From contig OY101120.1 in assembly GCA_956465555.1 (NCBI GenBank), positions 2,474,001 to 2,538,000 of the forward strand: 64,000 nt of DNA. Direction: 5' to 3'. Below the pieces are notes generated by a model. The model saw only the letters and a list, made by a program, of their open reading frames with translations. It was not told where the DNA came from and did not search any database. The stretch comes from Nitzschia sp. pyKryTriq1. Taxonomy: Eukaryota > Bacillariophyta > Bacillariophyceae > Bacillariales > Bacillariaceae. This document shows positions 19,447 to 31,235 of the stretch, piece after piece. The translations under genes were made by a program, and so were the position numbers. Numbering within the stretch: position 1 is the first letter of the stretch; the number at the start of each line of letters is the position of its first letter.

Positions 19447-20637
19447 TTAGATAGGCTTATAGCGTTCCATGTCTTCCAATCCAAGTTTCTCACTCAAAAA
19501 GGGCAAATAAATTTTCCTCGTTTGGTTGTTTTTGTTATTGGACTTGTTGTTGTTGCTGTTGTTGTACGGAGAAATGGGAATGATCGCCAACCAGGTCAAC
19601 TCATCTTTATCGAAAAACTCGGGTATCTTCCTTCGTCGAGCTGTTCCCGAGGAGGAGGAAAGAGTGGGAGAGTTGGTAAGACTTGAGGCGACCGAGGAAG
19701 CGGAACCTATATTGAAGCTACGGCGGCGGACAACTTCGGCAACCACCGCCGATGTCGCACCACCCTCTAAATCATAGAATCGGGGTGTTGGAAGAACGGT
19801 GATGGTGTGTAGCATCAACAATCCCACACTACTGCTTTGGTGTACTGCTGGATCCGCCAATGATCGATCGACGCCGTCATTTTGATCTCGTGACTGTTGC
19901 TGTTGCTGTTGCTGCTCATGTTGCCGACGATCATGGTGTGAACAAGTAGATTGTGACACGGACTCTAGAAACTCGATCAATTCGGGAGTTTTGGTCCTTC
20001 GAGCATAAGAGAGTGGAGTGGTGCCTTTGGATGTTTTCACGTGTATGGAAAAGGGATATATTTTCAGTAATAGTCGAATGACTGCCAACGGCATATCAAA
20101 TCGACACGCCACATGAAGCGGAAGCCACCCATTGGCATCCGCCCGCGTCGCGGCGAAGGGATACGCGCTCACCAACCGCTCAACGACTGGCAATTCGGCC
20201 CCATGATGGCACGCATAGTGAAGAGGGTATCGGCCGAGAATGTCTTGACCTTGTGCGGTCGCAGGATCCAACTCGATCAATTTAAAAATCACTTCGGTGC
20301 GGGCGGAAGCAATCAGCGCCACATGCAGTGGCAGCCGTTTGTAGACCGAGTCTCTCGTATCCACGAATCGGGGATCCAGTGCATGTAACACCTCTATAAA
20401 ATCCACGGGAGGCGGAGCTTCATCATCATCATCATGATGGGAACAAGAAGAACAGGCTTGGTGCATGGGTGTTACTTGACAGTCCATATCACTGCCCAAG
20501 AAGCCTCGAACCGTCGCACACTTTCGGCCCATTACAGGGTCTCTCTGAATCTCTAAACGGGCTAGCTCCCATTCTTTCCGCGCAATCAATTCCATGACAT
20601 GATGGGAAGAAGAAAGGTGCCCGGCGATGGATGCCAT
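19447..20637 (-). CDS. Ankyrin-repeat protein
   Basis: About 396 residues from the ATG at 20637. A longer frame reaches 20748, but its extra codons come from a TGAT microsatellite (NQSINQSINQ), so I prefer the internal ATG. Three to four ankyrin repeats are visible in the N-terminal half: KRLPLHVALIAS, GRYPLHYACHHGAELPVVERLV, NGWLPLHVACRFDMPLAVIRLLL, and a last one starting KGTTPLSYA. Each has the TPLH-like turn and paired helices. The C-terminal half is Gln/Ser-rich and disordered. Ankyrin stacks bind protein partners; no enzymatic domain is attached. Diatom genomes carry many proteins of this type with unassigned roles. It is divergent from the plastid fibrillin gene. Confidence 0.8.
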   Translation of the reverse strand: MASIAGHLSSSHHVMELIARKEWELARLEIQRDPVMGRKCATVRGFLGSDMDCQVTPMHQACSSCSHHDDDDEAPPPVDFIEVLHALDPRFVDTRDSVYKRLPLHVALIASARTEVIFKLIELDPATAQGQDILGRYPLHYACHHGAELPVVERLVSAYPFAATRADANGWLPLHVACRFDMPLAVIRLLLKIYPFSIHVKTSKGTTPLSYARRTKTPELIEFLESVSQSTCSHHDRRQHEQQQQQQQSRDQNDGVDRSLADPAVHQSSSVGLLMLHTITVLPTPRFYDLEGGATSAVVAEVVRRRSFNIGSASSVASSLTNSPTLSSSSGTARRRKIPEFFDKDELTWLAIIPISPYNNSNNNKSNNKNNQTRKIYLPFLSEKLGLEDMERYKPI

Positions 20638-21552
20638 CGTGTTCGAAGCCGTATATACTGTACGTGAAGAGGTAAGGCACGGGCGAAGTGCGTTGGTCCA
20701 GGTTGGCTGATTGATTGATTGATTGATTGATTGATTACACAAATGCAAAGCAAAACGAACGTGTCCACTTCTTGGTCACGACATCATCATCCGCTTTTCT
20801 TTGTTTTAGTCCGCATCAACTTTGAACTTTGAAGTTGAAAAAGACATCGTCCTATTTCGATCATCCACCGCGTAACAATATGCATAATAATATAGCGTTC
20901 TCTCTCGTCTCGCGCTCTTTTGCATCGAAGAAGACGAAAATCGTTTTTTGTATACATACAGCATCACGAGTTCGAAGTTTCAGTCAATTGAGTCGTGTGG
21001 GTCATGGAAGCTTACAAGATGCTGACGCACTACTCGAGTACCAGGTATGGTGCCTCCCTGGCCTGCGGTACCTATTATACCGGTACACGTTCAAGTACGA
21101 AATGTATCTGCAGCACCCACCATCCTCGGAGCAGGATCGGCGGTGTAATCGTAGACTACCGGAACGATCACTCTACTACCAGTAGCTCTCTACTACTACT
21201 AAGCTAGCGCCTATTTGCAGCACTCTGCTACTGACTTCTGTACTGGTACAGTACTTGTACTTCTCTCTACTCTAGAATAGGCAGTACCGGTAGAGTACAA
21301 GCTTCCTCCTCCATCATCCCTTCTTTTTTCAGTTGAAGTTGAATAGAGTCGTGTGAGTCAAACGATGACGTATGTACGTTCGCGTTGGATCGGATCGCGC
21401 ATCGGCCACATCTGCGGATCCGATCGAAATGCAATATGGTGATAATAGAGATGATGTGATGACCATGACCACATATCATGCGGAGATGATACTGTAAAAC
21501 TGCGAAGAGATTCTTCATTGAACGCTCCGTACCGGTACACTTTCTTAAGAAA
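20638..21552. other. Divergent intergenic region with TGAT microsatellite
   Basis: It contains a GATT tetranucleotide repeat (about 20709-20737), CTACTAC words near 21170-21200 and several palindromic ACCGGTA words (21079, 21284, 21531). The last lies about 20 bp upstream of the fibrillin start codon. Confidence 0.55.
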
Positions 21553-22560
21553 ATGATGATGATGAATAATGCGACGAATTTGCTTGTAGCGGCACTTTGC
21601 AGCAGCCTGCTGTTTTGGGTTGATGCTTGCTCTGCCTTTGCAGCGGTGCCTACTATCATAACAAGAACAAGCCTATTGCAATCGTCGGCCAGCACGGATG
21701 AACCAAGTACTACCAACAGCGTTCTGGATCTCAAGATCAAGCTCGTGAATTTGTGCACTCAAGGTGGATCGAAGCCCCAAGAGAGTGCAGTGCAGGCATG
21801 TGTCAAATCTCTGGAAGACGCAGCGGAACAGATGGGACTCGGGCAATCGTCGTCGTCTTCGGGTCTTCTAAACGGTGAATGGTGAGTAGCCTACTGCCTA
21901 TGTCTGTCACTACGAGTATGAATGATATTTATAACGCTGCGATGTTGACAGTCACCTCATCAATCCATCGAATAATGAACAAACATGTACATACCAAAAT
22001 TATTCCATTATTATAGGGAGCTCCTCTATTCTCCCGAAGATATGACACGGTCCTCTCCATTCTTTTGGGCTTTCAAACGAGCGATTCCCGAATATGCAGA
22101 TCAGATATTTGGAATTACGGATGCGATTCCATCTCCCATCAAGGATGTGGGTCCAGCGATTCAGAAAATTGACATGAACGAAAATTCGAGCGGAACCTTG
22201 GTTTCGAGAGTCAAAGTAGCGACGTTGAATGGAATGGCAACCTCCATGATGACTACCAAAGCCACAATTATTGGTTCACTGGGATATGATGGTCTGGAGC
22301 TTCAAGTCGAAACAACACAACCCGAGGAATCGACGATTGTCAAGACATTGCTGGGGCCTCTTGCTTCCGTGGTGGAGGGAAATCTGCCGGCCTTTCCGTC
22401 GGGAGAAGCATTGGAACGGGTGATGCCGGGTTCGTCTCGTGTCGTCATGAAAACTACCTTCTGTGATGAGACACTGCGGGTGAGTCGGAATGCAGACGAG
22501 CCCAATCGAGTTTTTGTTTGGACACGCAGAAGCTTTGGATCTCCTTCAGAAGCGTTCTAA
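21553..22560 (+). CDS. Plastid lipid-associated protein (PAP/fibrillin family)
   Basis: Two exons, 21553-21881 and 22017-22560, joined over a 135-nt GTGAGT...TATAG intron, give 290 residues. The splice rebuilds the fibrillin hallmark NGEWELLYSPEDMTRSSPFFWAF, in which the Trp codon itself is split. Later signatures are a central hydrophobic beta-rich barrel and VMKTTFCDETLRVSRN near the C-terminus, as in the family's lipocalin-like fold. The N-terminus has a signal peptide (about 8-28) followed by ACSAFAAVP, close to the diatom ASAFAP motif with Phe after the cleavage site, so import across four plastid membranes is expected. Fibrillins bind lipids or quinones at thylakoids and plastoglobules; the ligand here is unknown. 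It is convergent with the methyltransferase gene downstream. Confidence 0.88.
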
Positions 22561-22837
22561 GTTTGGGTGAGGTTGGAGTATACCGAACTACGGGTACAGC
22601 AGGTTGCCTCATCTGTGGTGAAAGACGAGAATCTCCTAACCATGTTGGTTCAGCTATGGTGCTCATTACTGGTGGTCGGTCCATTCAAAGGCGGGCGTGT
22701 CTACTCTTTCAGCCTGCTGCTGCTACTATACTATACTAGAGCTCTGAACGATGATTCAAAATTACTGTAATGTGTTCGCTACGGTACTTTTCTCTAGCCT
22801 AGCGTATGACACTACCATGTTTGTCTCCGTCGAATCA

Positions 22838-24558
22838 TCACTCTACAGCTTTCTTTTCAAAGATCATCAAACATTCAATGTGCTTCGTTTGAGGGAACAA
22901 ATCGTAGGGTTGGATAGACACAATTTCGTATCCACCAACTTCGACAATCCCCTTGGCATCCCGGGCTTGCGTGTTAGGCCCACAACTCATATAGACAATC
23001 CGCTGAGGACTGTATTCATATAGTTGTTCCAAAAAGACTCCTGAACACCCCTTCCTAGGAGGATCCAAGACCACGACCGTCTTGTCCCGCGGAAAGTCTT
23101 GGACCTGCTGGTCTTCAAATCCTTCTAGCGTAATCTTGGGTGGGCTCTTGAAAATAGCTTCCGCGCTGGCTGCCATGAATTGACAGTTTCGAATTTGGTT
23201 CGCTTTGGCATTTGCGGTGGCTTCGGCAATGGCCTTATCGTTGACTTCAATCCCCACACACAAGTCGAATTTCGAAGCGGCCGTGAGAGCAAATAGCCCC
23301 GACCCACAGTAACAATCAATGAAATACTTAGGATCGTTGCCTGCTGCAGTAGGTTGCAAAGCAGCATTCAAAACTCCTTCGACCATCAATGGCAAGACGT
23401 AGTTGTTATTTTGAAAGAAATTTCCCGCTTGGTATCGAAACGTAACCCCCTTGACCGTGGTCGTCATGTACTCGTTGTTGTCCATCACGACGACGGGATT
23501 TCCATCGGCATCTGGATCGGCTTCTCGAAACAACAATGTTGCCCCAGCGTCTCCCTTACTCCGTCGATTCCGCTTGCGTTTCTTGCGCCCATTCAAGACG
23601 CCCTCTTTGGCTTTGAGTTGCAATTCGGCGCGCACTTGTTGCAATTTGGCGTTGATTGCCGGAGTGGCAATGGGGCATTCTTCCACATCAATCACTTGCC
23701 GACTACATATTTGTTGAAATCCAATCGGTCCCATTTCAAATTCTTCCGTCGTCTTATTTCGATACGGCGCCTCGTAGTGTGGCGTCAATTTGCTGCGATA
23801 TCCATAAATTTCGTCCGTACCGAGCGCGGGGTGCAGCAAGGCACTACAATGGTCGCTGTTGCCGAGATTAGTATTATCATATCCAGCAATCGATTGTTTC
23901 AACAATCCCTTTCGAACATAATCCGTCTTCCATTTTCGTTGCGTTTCAATCGATAAATGTTGAAATTGACATCCTCCACATTTCCCCGCCAAGGAACATT
24001 TGGGTTGGATCCGAATAGGAGACGCCTGGACTACACTCACCAAATCTCCTTCACTGTAGGTATCAAAGTTTTTAAAGATCCTGGTACGGACCCGTTCCCC
24101 GGGGATCACCATCGGTACTCGCACCTCCCATTCCGTCCACGAAGTCAGGGTGGATGGAAGCAGCTCATCACCGGGCAAGATGACATCGTCGGGTTGCTCC
24201 TTGGCAATTTTTCCCACACCCACTCCCAGATCATTCAACGCGGACAAATCGTCTCCCTGAATATCGACTTCTACTTCAAAATGATACTGTGTTATAATGA
24301 AAAAGTCAAGTAGCAAAAGAGTGTGATCATTGATGGTCAGTGCTGTGAAAACGTTTTGTAATACTGTACCGTACGAGCCTGCTGCGCGATGGACAGTACA
24401 TGCACTGTACTGGCGCTGTTCTTGTAGTCTACTAGAGAGAATGAGGATCGACGTACCGGAAAGGGTTTGTCGACGAATTTCGGAGGGATCCTCGACCGGC
24501 CACCCGTTTCTTCTCCTTCGATGGCATCGTCGTCGTCGTCGTCGTTGGCGTCTGACAT
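22838..24558 (-). CDS. TrmA/RumA-type RNA (uracil-C5) methyltransferase, paralog 1
   Basis: Exon 1 (24558-24457, 34 codons, acidic start MSDANDDDDDD) joins exon 2 (24286-22838) over a 170-nt GTACGT...ACACAG intron in phase 0, giving 516 residues. A TRAM-like segment (VPGERVRTRIFKNF) is followed by an Fe-S-type cysteine cluster, CX5CX2C in CSLAGKCGGCQFQH. The SAM-binding motif is FIDCYCGSGLFALTAA. Then come VVVLDPPRKGCS and YMSCGPNTQARD, whose Cys is the family's nucleophile, and DLFPQTKHIE with the conserved C-terminal Glu. The enzyme should make m5U in tRNA or rRNA. A Lys/Arg-rich insert (RKKRKRNRRSKG) may help RNA binding. No targeting peptide is seen, so a nucleo-cytosolic location is inferred. 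It is paralogous to the gene at 51.9-53.8 kb, with the intron at the same place. Confidence 0.88.
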
Positions 24559-25004
24559 GATGACTCCTATGTAGAAGAATGCTGATTGACTGGTTGACTG
24601 ACTGACTGACTGACTGACTGACTCGAGAGCGATTGTTCCAGTACGAATGGTAACACTGCTGGCTGATGTCGACGACTTTGTGGTGTGGTAAGAGTAGTCT
24701 CTATGAATCAATCAATCATCATCATCAACATCATCGTGGTGAGATCCGCTTGCTCTGCGGACATGATGTTTTCTTCTTGTTTCTCTCTCCATACTCTCTC
24801 GCGTATTTTTTCGTGGCTCTACCGACGCGGGACTGCATTTATGAGCTCATGACCCATGACTAAGAGACGACTCACTCGACCGTGATCCACCTGTCGACGA
24901 CAAAAATGACCCCTTTACTTCGCATTGAAGTGCTCCAAAAAGGTTGAACTACACACTATAGATTATGAATTCTGGACATAACTTATGGACTTTGGGATTG
25001 GCCT
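24559..25004. other. Intergenic with CTGA microsatellite
   Basis: It contains a GACT tetranucleotide repeat (about 24590-24622) a short way upstream of the methyltransferase start codon, and an ATCATC run near 24715. No gene seen. Confidence 0.55.
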
Positions 25005-25450
25005 CTACAATGATTCAGTGTTGGCAGCTTGCCAACATGGAAGGAAGGTGGTCCTATATCGGCTAGACTGCAAGCACAAACCTGGCCCAGCACAGACATT
25101 CGCCACGCAGTAGGACGAGGAGCTCATTCCCTTGAGCCGCCGGTTCTCTGCTTCTTTCTCTTTCTGGGAAGCCATTGCCGAAGCATCAGCCGCACGAGTA
25201 GCTGGTGCTGGTGGTAAAGACAAAACATCAGAAATAGCATCACGCGGTCTTCTTATAATTGTTCTTCTTGTTCCAGGTCAATCGGTTCTACATCGGCCGC
25301 ACGAGTGGCCGATGGCAAGGACAAAACAAGCCTCGCTCATTCTTCCCGGACTTTGGATTGTTTATTCCGGTCAATTGGTTCCGGACCAGCCGCACGAGTG
25401 GCTGGTGGCTGGTGATGAGGTATCATGCGATGAAAAAGTACCACTTGTGC
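25005..25450 (-). pseudogene. Decayed duplicate of the adjacent Ser-rich gene's repeats
   Basis: On the minus strand, 25223-25005 can still be read as LPPAPATRAADASAMASQ... followed by NRRLKGMSSSSY. This matches LPPSPTTRAANASALTARK and NRRLKKTSSSSSY inside the gene at 25474-28746. Further upstream, 25280-25440 matches the gene's stretch around 26180-26360 at the DNA level (the ATTGATCGATGG / CCAGCCACTCGTG region) but with indels and stops. I read it as an old partial duplication beyond the present stop codon. It is probably not expressed as protein. Confidence 0.6.
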
Positions 25451-25473
25451 TTTCTTCATCAAGCTTGGATTGT

Positions 25474-28400
25474 TCAATTCACTCGGGCGTCAATCAACAC
25501 TTTGACATCAATTCCAAGAACTCTTGCATGCTTTTTCAGGACTTTCATTTCAGCCTTTCCGATAGGAGGAGCGACAACAGCTTTTGGTGCTCGGTTTTCG
25601 TCACAGCCGTTGTCGTCATATTCGGGGGGGAAAGGCGTCGATGTTCGGTTTTCGTCATGGTCGTCTCTGTAGTCACAAGGGAGAGAATTCATCATCCCTT
25701 CGACCCTGTCCGTCAACGTAAGACTACCAGAGGGAAGGGCATCATTCTCATCATTCTTTGTCTGTTCATCGTCATGGGGATGATCATTCTTTGTCCTGAC
25801 CAGTAAATCATTATCTTGCGGGCCTTTCTTTGTCAATACCGGTACATTTACAACCCCTATGGGATCATTCTTCTTTCTCTGGACCTCGCCCTCGCCCTCC
25901 GAGGAGGGAATAATCCCCCCGCAGAAGACGGAGAGCATGAACTCGCCCACGGCTGTACTAAAGTAGGAAAGGGGCGAAGGATCGGTACTCCTAGCTTGCA
26001 AGCGCGTTTTCTTCGGTGCCACTTTGTAGGATGATGAGGAGCTTGTCTTCTTCAGCCGCCTATTCGAAATCTCTGTTTCTTCCTCCTTCCGGGCAGTCAG
26101 TGCCGAAGCATTAGCGGCACGAGTGGTTGGTGATGGTGGTAAAGACGAAACATCACGGTTCTCTGGTTCTTCCTGGGTTTCTGATTGTTTTTCCCATCGA
26201 TCAATCGATTCCGCATCATCAGCCTCACGAGTGGCTGGTGATGGTAAATAATTCGAAGAAGGGCTCTCGCATTCTTCCTGGAATTCTGATTGTTCATCCT
26301 GGTCAACTGCGTCCGAAGAAGCAGGTGATGAGGCATACGATGAACGGGTCCCACATGTGCTTGCAGTGGTTGCAGTTAACCCCGACATGACTTTAGGGAT
26401 GGATTTGATGAAAGATCCCATCGATCTCTCGTCGGACGATAGTTTCGGCTTTAGCTTATTGGAGCTTCCGGCACTACGAGCATGCAAATGACGACTTTTT
26501 GTAGGAGTCGCACTTGTGCTTGCAGTACTTGCAGTTAACCCCGACATGACTTTAGGGATGGATTTGTTAAAGGAACCCATCGATCTCTCGTCTGACGATG
26601 ATTTCGGTTTTAACTTGGGGCTTTTCGCACTACGAGCATGCGAATGACGACTTTTTGTAGGAGTCGCACTTGTGCTTGCAGTACTTGCAGTTAACCCCGA
26701 CATAACTTTAGGGATGGATTTGTTCAAGGATCCCATCGATCTTTCGTCTGAGGATAGTTTTGGCTTTAACTCGGGGCTTCCCGCACTTCGAGCATGCGAA
26801 CGACGACTTTTCGTAGACGAGCTCTCCGAGCACGATTGTTCCGAAGGAGCCACACTAGGGGTTGTTGGAGATGATGGAGATAGACGAGCAGCATCACCCT
26901 TGATTGATGATGGGAAACACGAAGAAGGCGTAGGAGTGGTGCTTGAAGGCATCGCATCGGCTGTGCGGGAGGAGTCCGATTTGGATATATTGATAGATTT
27001 CATGAAGGATCCCCGCGAAGATGGATAGACGCCTTTCTGACTCGCAGGCAAGGACTCCGGGACTGATTGTTCACTGTTATTGGAACCGATCTTTGCCAGA
27101 TACCGAGAAGGCTTGCTAGATAAAGAGGATTCCTCTGCTTTGAAATCTGACTGGACCGGGGATCGACTTCGCATTATCATGGAATCATTGTCCTCGTTGG
27201 TCCGCGTGATGGCAGAATCTTGCGTTGGGTTCATACCGATCCAGCCTCGTACGGTCGCCCAATCTTCTTTTGGGAACCAGTCCTTGCTTGTGCTCGTCTC
27301 TGGCGTTGGCTCAAGAGTAGGGATCATATAACGGGAAACCATCGTTTTTGAAGATTTCGTCGACATTGCCATACTTTCGTCATATTCTGATCCGAGACTA
27401 TCAAGCTCGAAAAGGCTGGACGAGTCGAAACTTAAGGCGGTCCAATAAGCGTGACTGAAGTCTTTGTCGTCAAGCTCGGAATCGGCCCATGGTAACGAGC
27501 CACCTGGAATAGGTGCCCAATTAACGTTTCTGATGTTGGGATTTCGTGTTGACTCGATTTTCGAATAAGCGTTCTTTGGAAGATTCTCTGTTCGAAACTT
27601 CGATAGCTCAATCATCCTAGCCATTGCATCCTTCTTTTGCTTGGTGCTGGACAAATCAGACCTCAAGATTCCAACCAAGTGAAGTCTCTCTTCTTCAATA
27701 CGCTCGGACGGCTTGTTCAAAAGATTGCCACCGTAGTTCTCCGAAGGTTCAGCCTTACCGAAAGCCAAGTCGATGACCGGTGATAGCAAAAAATCCATTG
27801 TCTTTGCAAGAGCACCTGCAACATCCACATCGAAATCCAATGCCGGACTTGACTCTACTTCTGGTGTAGGTACGATGGGTTCTGTTTTTGACGTTTTGCC
27901 TGTGAATGGGGCACAGCTGAAGGGGGATCTGAAGCCTCCCCCGAGAGTACCTGTGGAAGCACTGGTGATGGAATTACTATCGATTTGTTCCAGATAGGAA
28001 ATTTGAGTCTCTGCTTGTCGGGCTAGTTTTCTAATACTCGTATTCTTGGTGTGCACGGTGCCACTTCCAATTGGTGGACTGGAGTTGTTGGCTCGCTTTA
28101 CCGCCGAAGGAGGAGAACGCACACTTTCTTGGACGGGAAGGGTGGATTTGCGATTGGCCATTGGCGTTTGTCTTGAAGTCGTCGAACTGAGTTTTCTAGA
28201 GTAAATTTTGAGTCAGGACCGAACGAGGACGAAGAAAAGATCGATGACGAGAGTTAAGGACAGCACTTACCTGAGCTTGGAGAAGGGAGCTGTACGTACT
28301 AAGACCTCCTTTTTTGCTTTGGTCACTTGTTCCTCGTCCTTCTTGCCACGTTTTGAAGACAATGAGAAGCCTCGTAATAATTTAGATGCGATACCGCCGC

Positions 28401-28746
28401 CTCGTTTCTTCTTCTGTTCTGTTGTTGTTGCTTCGTCATCGTCAATGCAAGAGTCGGCTAGTGCAGGAAGATCCCGTTCCTCGGCGTCCTCGACACTCAT
28501 TTGTCGTTTTTCGTTTGTTGGAGGATCTCTTTCATCCTCTAATGGTACGGCGGCGTCTTGGCGGCGACGACTATGACGCTGGCCTTCTTGAACATGACTA
28601 TGAGTATTCTGGTTCTTGTCCCTACTACTATTCGTTGCAACACGGCGGCGGCGATTGGTCGCAGTAGGTTTTCCACCGAGTTTCATCGTAACATTTAGAT
28701 GATAGTCGTCATGTTGACTAGCTTTGCTCCTCACCCTCGTCCTCAT
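25474..28746 (-). CDS. Ser-rich repeat protein of unknown function, two exons
   Basis: Exon 1 is 28746-28271 and exon 2 is 28186-25474. The donor is CTCAG|GTAAGT, the acceptor CTCAG|TTCG (84-nt intron). An alternative acceptor 9 nt earlier also keeps the frame. The predicted protein has 1,062 residues. The N-terminal exon is basic (SKLLRGFSLSSKRGKK). The middle holds a tandem 52-residue (156-bp) unit in about three copies, with the core SSDERSMGSFNKSIPKVMSG followed by SHARSA. The C-terminal third holds a second, looser repeat with PSPATREA and a charged tail ending IDVKVLIDARVN. There is no signal peptide, membrane segment or catalytic motif. Start choice at 28746 (MRTRVRS) avoids an upstream extension without features. 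Most likely a disordered, lineage-specific protein. Confidence 0.7.
26340..26830 (-). repeat. Tandem 156-bp coding repeat
   Basis: About three copies of a 156-bp unit inside the Ser-rich gene. Each encodes the SSDERSMGS...SIPKVMSGLTAS block. The minus-strand copies start near 26390, 26545 and 26700. The first and last copies are more diverged than the central ones. Confidence 0.75.
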
Positions 28747-29375
28747 GGTGGGCGACTGAAGTGGTATGAGGAAAGTATGTAGATTACCTTCACGATTTTT
28801 CACGATTTTTTTGAAAGTAACGGACGCAGAGCCCCGAGATGTGACAGAAACGAAAGTCGCAAATAGTGCGATGGAACCAAATCTTTTCTGGCGTTTTGGA
28901 TGCCCCAAGCGTTGGGAACTGCCTAAGTAAATGTTGGTATTTAAGAGAAAGATGCATCCGTTGACCGTTGGGAGTGCTGGCCGGCTTTCCATCTTTGAAT
29001 TAGATATGCCCAATCGCCAAATCTTCCCCACTTACAGTATTTCGATACATCCGGATTTCGGCCACAGGAACGCATCGAAAGATCGCTCCGATCCAGATCC
29101 GACGCATCCACCAGCTTTTTGAAATCTCATCGTAGCAGCGGAATAAGGATGCGATGATGAAGACCCTGGGATGCAGCAGCAATGCATGCCACTAGGTAGC
29201 CATACCACGAATAATCATCTTGCTCACAGTTCATCAACTAGTAGAGATAAGATCGACCTCCCTTTTAAACATGAACGTATTTACTACCAACACGAACGAA
29301 AGAAACAAGTAGGTCGAGAAATCGAGCAATCATCTTCCATCTTCGTCGCGTGAGCCCGGCCATTGTTTGACCACC
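28747..29375. other. Divergent intergenic region
   Basis: It lies between the starts of the Ser-rich gene (minus) and the GT31 gene (plus). An upstream extension of the minus frame reaches 29031 but shows no features. No regulatory element was recognised. Confidence 0.45.
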
Positions 29376-30752
29376 ATGATGCCTACTATTAGTGGGCCGC
29401 GCCAACGATTCTTTTCTCCGAAGAATGCTACTACTACTTCATGTACTCGGCGTGTCGCCTCTCTCTACTGGTATCTCGCCTTTCCCTGTCTTGTGTGGGT
29501 AGGGCTGTCATCCTTGCGAGCTCTCGACCAAGCGATTTCGTTGGATCGGGCTGCGCAACAGACTTCGCCCAACAATAATAATCATATTACATTGATACAA
29601 CAACAAAGACAACAAGTTTCCAAAGAAAAAGTGTTTCCCGGGTTTCATAATCGCGATCCATCATTACGCTCTGTGGGAGTTCCACCGAATAGTATTATTG
29701 CCCAAGAGAACAACAAGAACAGAAGTGGTACTCGTACCGGTAGTGAAAGTGTCGGTGATCATGGTGTGTCACCCAATAATTGGTATGCCAAACTTGAACA
29801 ACAGCAACCAAAACACACCACCACGACGTCGGGAGTCATGCATCCCGAGTTTGTGCAAAAGCTGAATCAACGTCGATTGGAATTGGAGAGGAAGGCCGCG
29901 ACGAATACGGATGGTTCCGCCTCACAAAAAGTATCTCCAGAAACCTCAAATAAGAAGTGGACACCAGCCCCCACTCCTCTGAATCAAACAATTTCATTTG
30001 GAGACTGTTTCTTGCCTCCCCCACGGATACCTCCACCAGTCAAGAAAAACAGCAGCCGCAGCAGCAGCAGCAGCACTACCGTGGTTATATTGGTACTAAG
30101 TGCCCACCACAATTTTGAGCGCCGACAAGCCATTCGTGAAACGTGGGCGCAACAACAACAACAACAACAGCAGCAACAACGACAAGAACGAAAAGAACCA
30201 TCCAATGGGAATGTTCTCATCTACTTTGTAGTGGGGCACTCCAATTGCGATGCAAGTGATGCGTCAGCGGATGGTAAAAACAACAGCAACAACATGGACT
30301 GCCTAGAACGCGATCACAGTCTCCTTTTACAAGAGCAACTCCTCTACCAGGACATTCTGGAAATTCCAATGATCGAATCTTATCGCCGATTGCCCGAAAA
30401 AGTAGTCCAAGCCTATCACTGGACTCTACAACACATTCCTACGGCACAATGGTTCGTCAAAGCTGACGACGACACCTACGTCCGACCCAACAGTCTCTAC
30501 CGCTATCTTCTCAAATATAATTCCCACATTCCTATATGGATTGGCAAAATGATTCCGCACTCACGAGTCGCAAGGACAGGCAAGTGGGCCGAGACGAAAG
30601 AATTTTGGGAGGGAGACTATTATCCCTATTGGGCGATTGGATCGGCGGGGCATGTAGTCAGTCGGGCCGTGGCGCAATATGTCGTGGAAAATTCAGCATC
30701 GCTCCATCGGTATCAAGGAGAAGATGTCAGTCTGGGTATTTGGCTACATCAT

Positions 30753-30790
<38 letters not shown>

Positions 30791-31235
30791 ACAGCAACAA
30801 ATGGGGATGGGGGTGACCTACATTCAAGCTGACCATATGATTACCAATGATGGAACGGGTGCTTGCGGGATCGCCAACTACTTCTTGATTGGTCATGATT
30901 TGACCCTGGAAGAAATCTACGATTGTTACCTTCGATTCAACAACCATACTTCCTTCTTGCAGGAAAATACTTGGGTGGATGAGCCGGCAGCATTCGCAGA
31001 CTTAGTGAGGGTGGAAGAAACTGCGGAATCGAACGTGGCGCGCAATGCCTTTATTCGAAATCACTTGAGTAAAAGGGATGGTGGTGATGGTGGCAGCGGG
31101 GCTGGCTCAAATATCTTTCAAAATGGGGGAGCCAGATCTTCCTACAACAACTATGGGGCTGCTGTGCCCAGAGGGAAGAAGATTGGATACGAATTTCCCG
31201 GATCTTTCAGGGATCATCTGGCCAAAGCGTCGTAG
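29376..31235 (+). CDS. GT31 beta-1,3-galactosyltransferase-like protein
   Basis: About 619 residues from the ATG at 29376, which has a good CCACCATGA context. A signal anchor (about residues 24-48) and a long Gln/Asn-rich stem precede the GT31 domain (about 230-540). The domain shows FERRQAIRETWAQ, VLIYFVVGHS, ESYRRLPEKVVQAYHW, the metal-binding KADDDTYVRPNSL, YYPYWAIGSAGHVVS and YQGEDVSLGIWLHHW. These are the canonical motifs of beta-1,3-galactosyl/GlcNAc-transferases of the Golgi. Two polyglutamine tracts sit inside the domain, one just after the RETW motif and one just after EDVSLGIWL. The C-terminal tail is Gly/Asn-rich. The sugar specificity is unknown. It differs from the two-domain glycosyltransferases at 1-6.3 kb, being much closer to the canonical family. 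Confidence 0.9.
30756..30802 (+). repeat. CAG trinucleotide repeat coding polyQ in GT31 domain
   Basis: An almost pure CAG run (11 or so codons, then one AAA and more Gln codons) inside the catalytic domain of the galactosyltransferase. A second, CAA-based tract lies at about 30150-30182. Confidence 0.85.

Noticed and set aside
19149-19454. 101-codon plus-strand frame with start MDITGEQILEAL
   Set aside because: The first 20 residues look protein-like, but the rest is irregular and no splice site links it to another exon. Left as intergenic.
20638-20748. N-terminal extension of the ankyrin protein
   Set aside because: The extra residues are the translation of a TGAT microsatellite; the downstream ATG is more credible.
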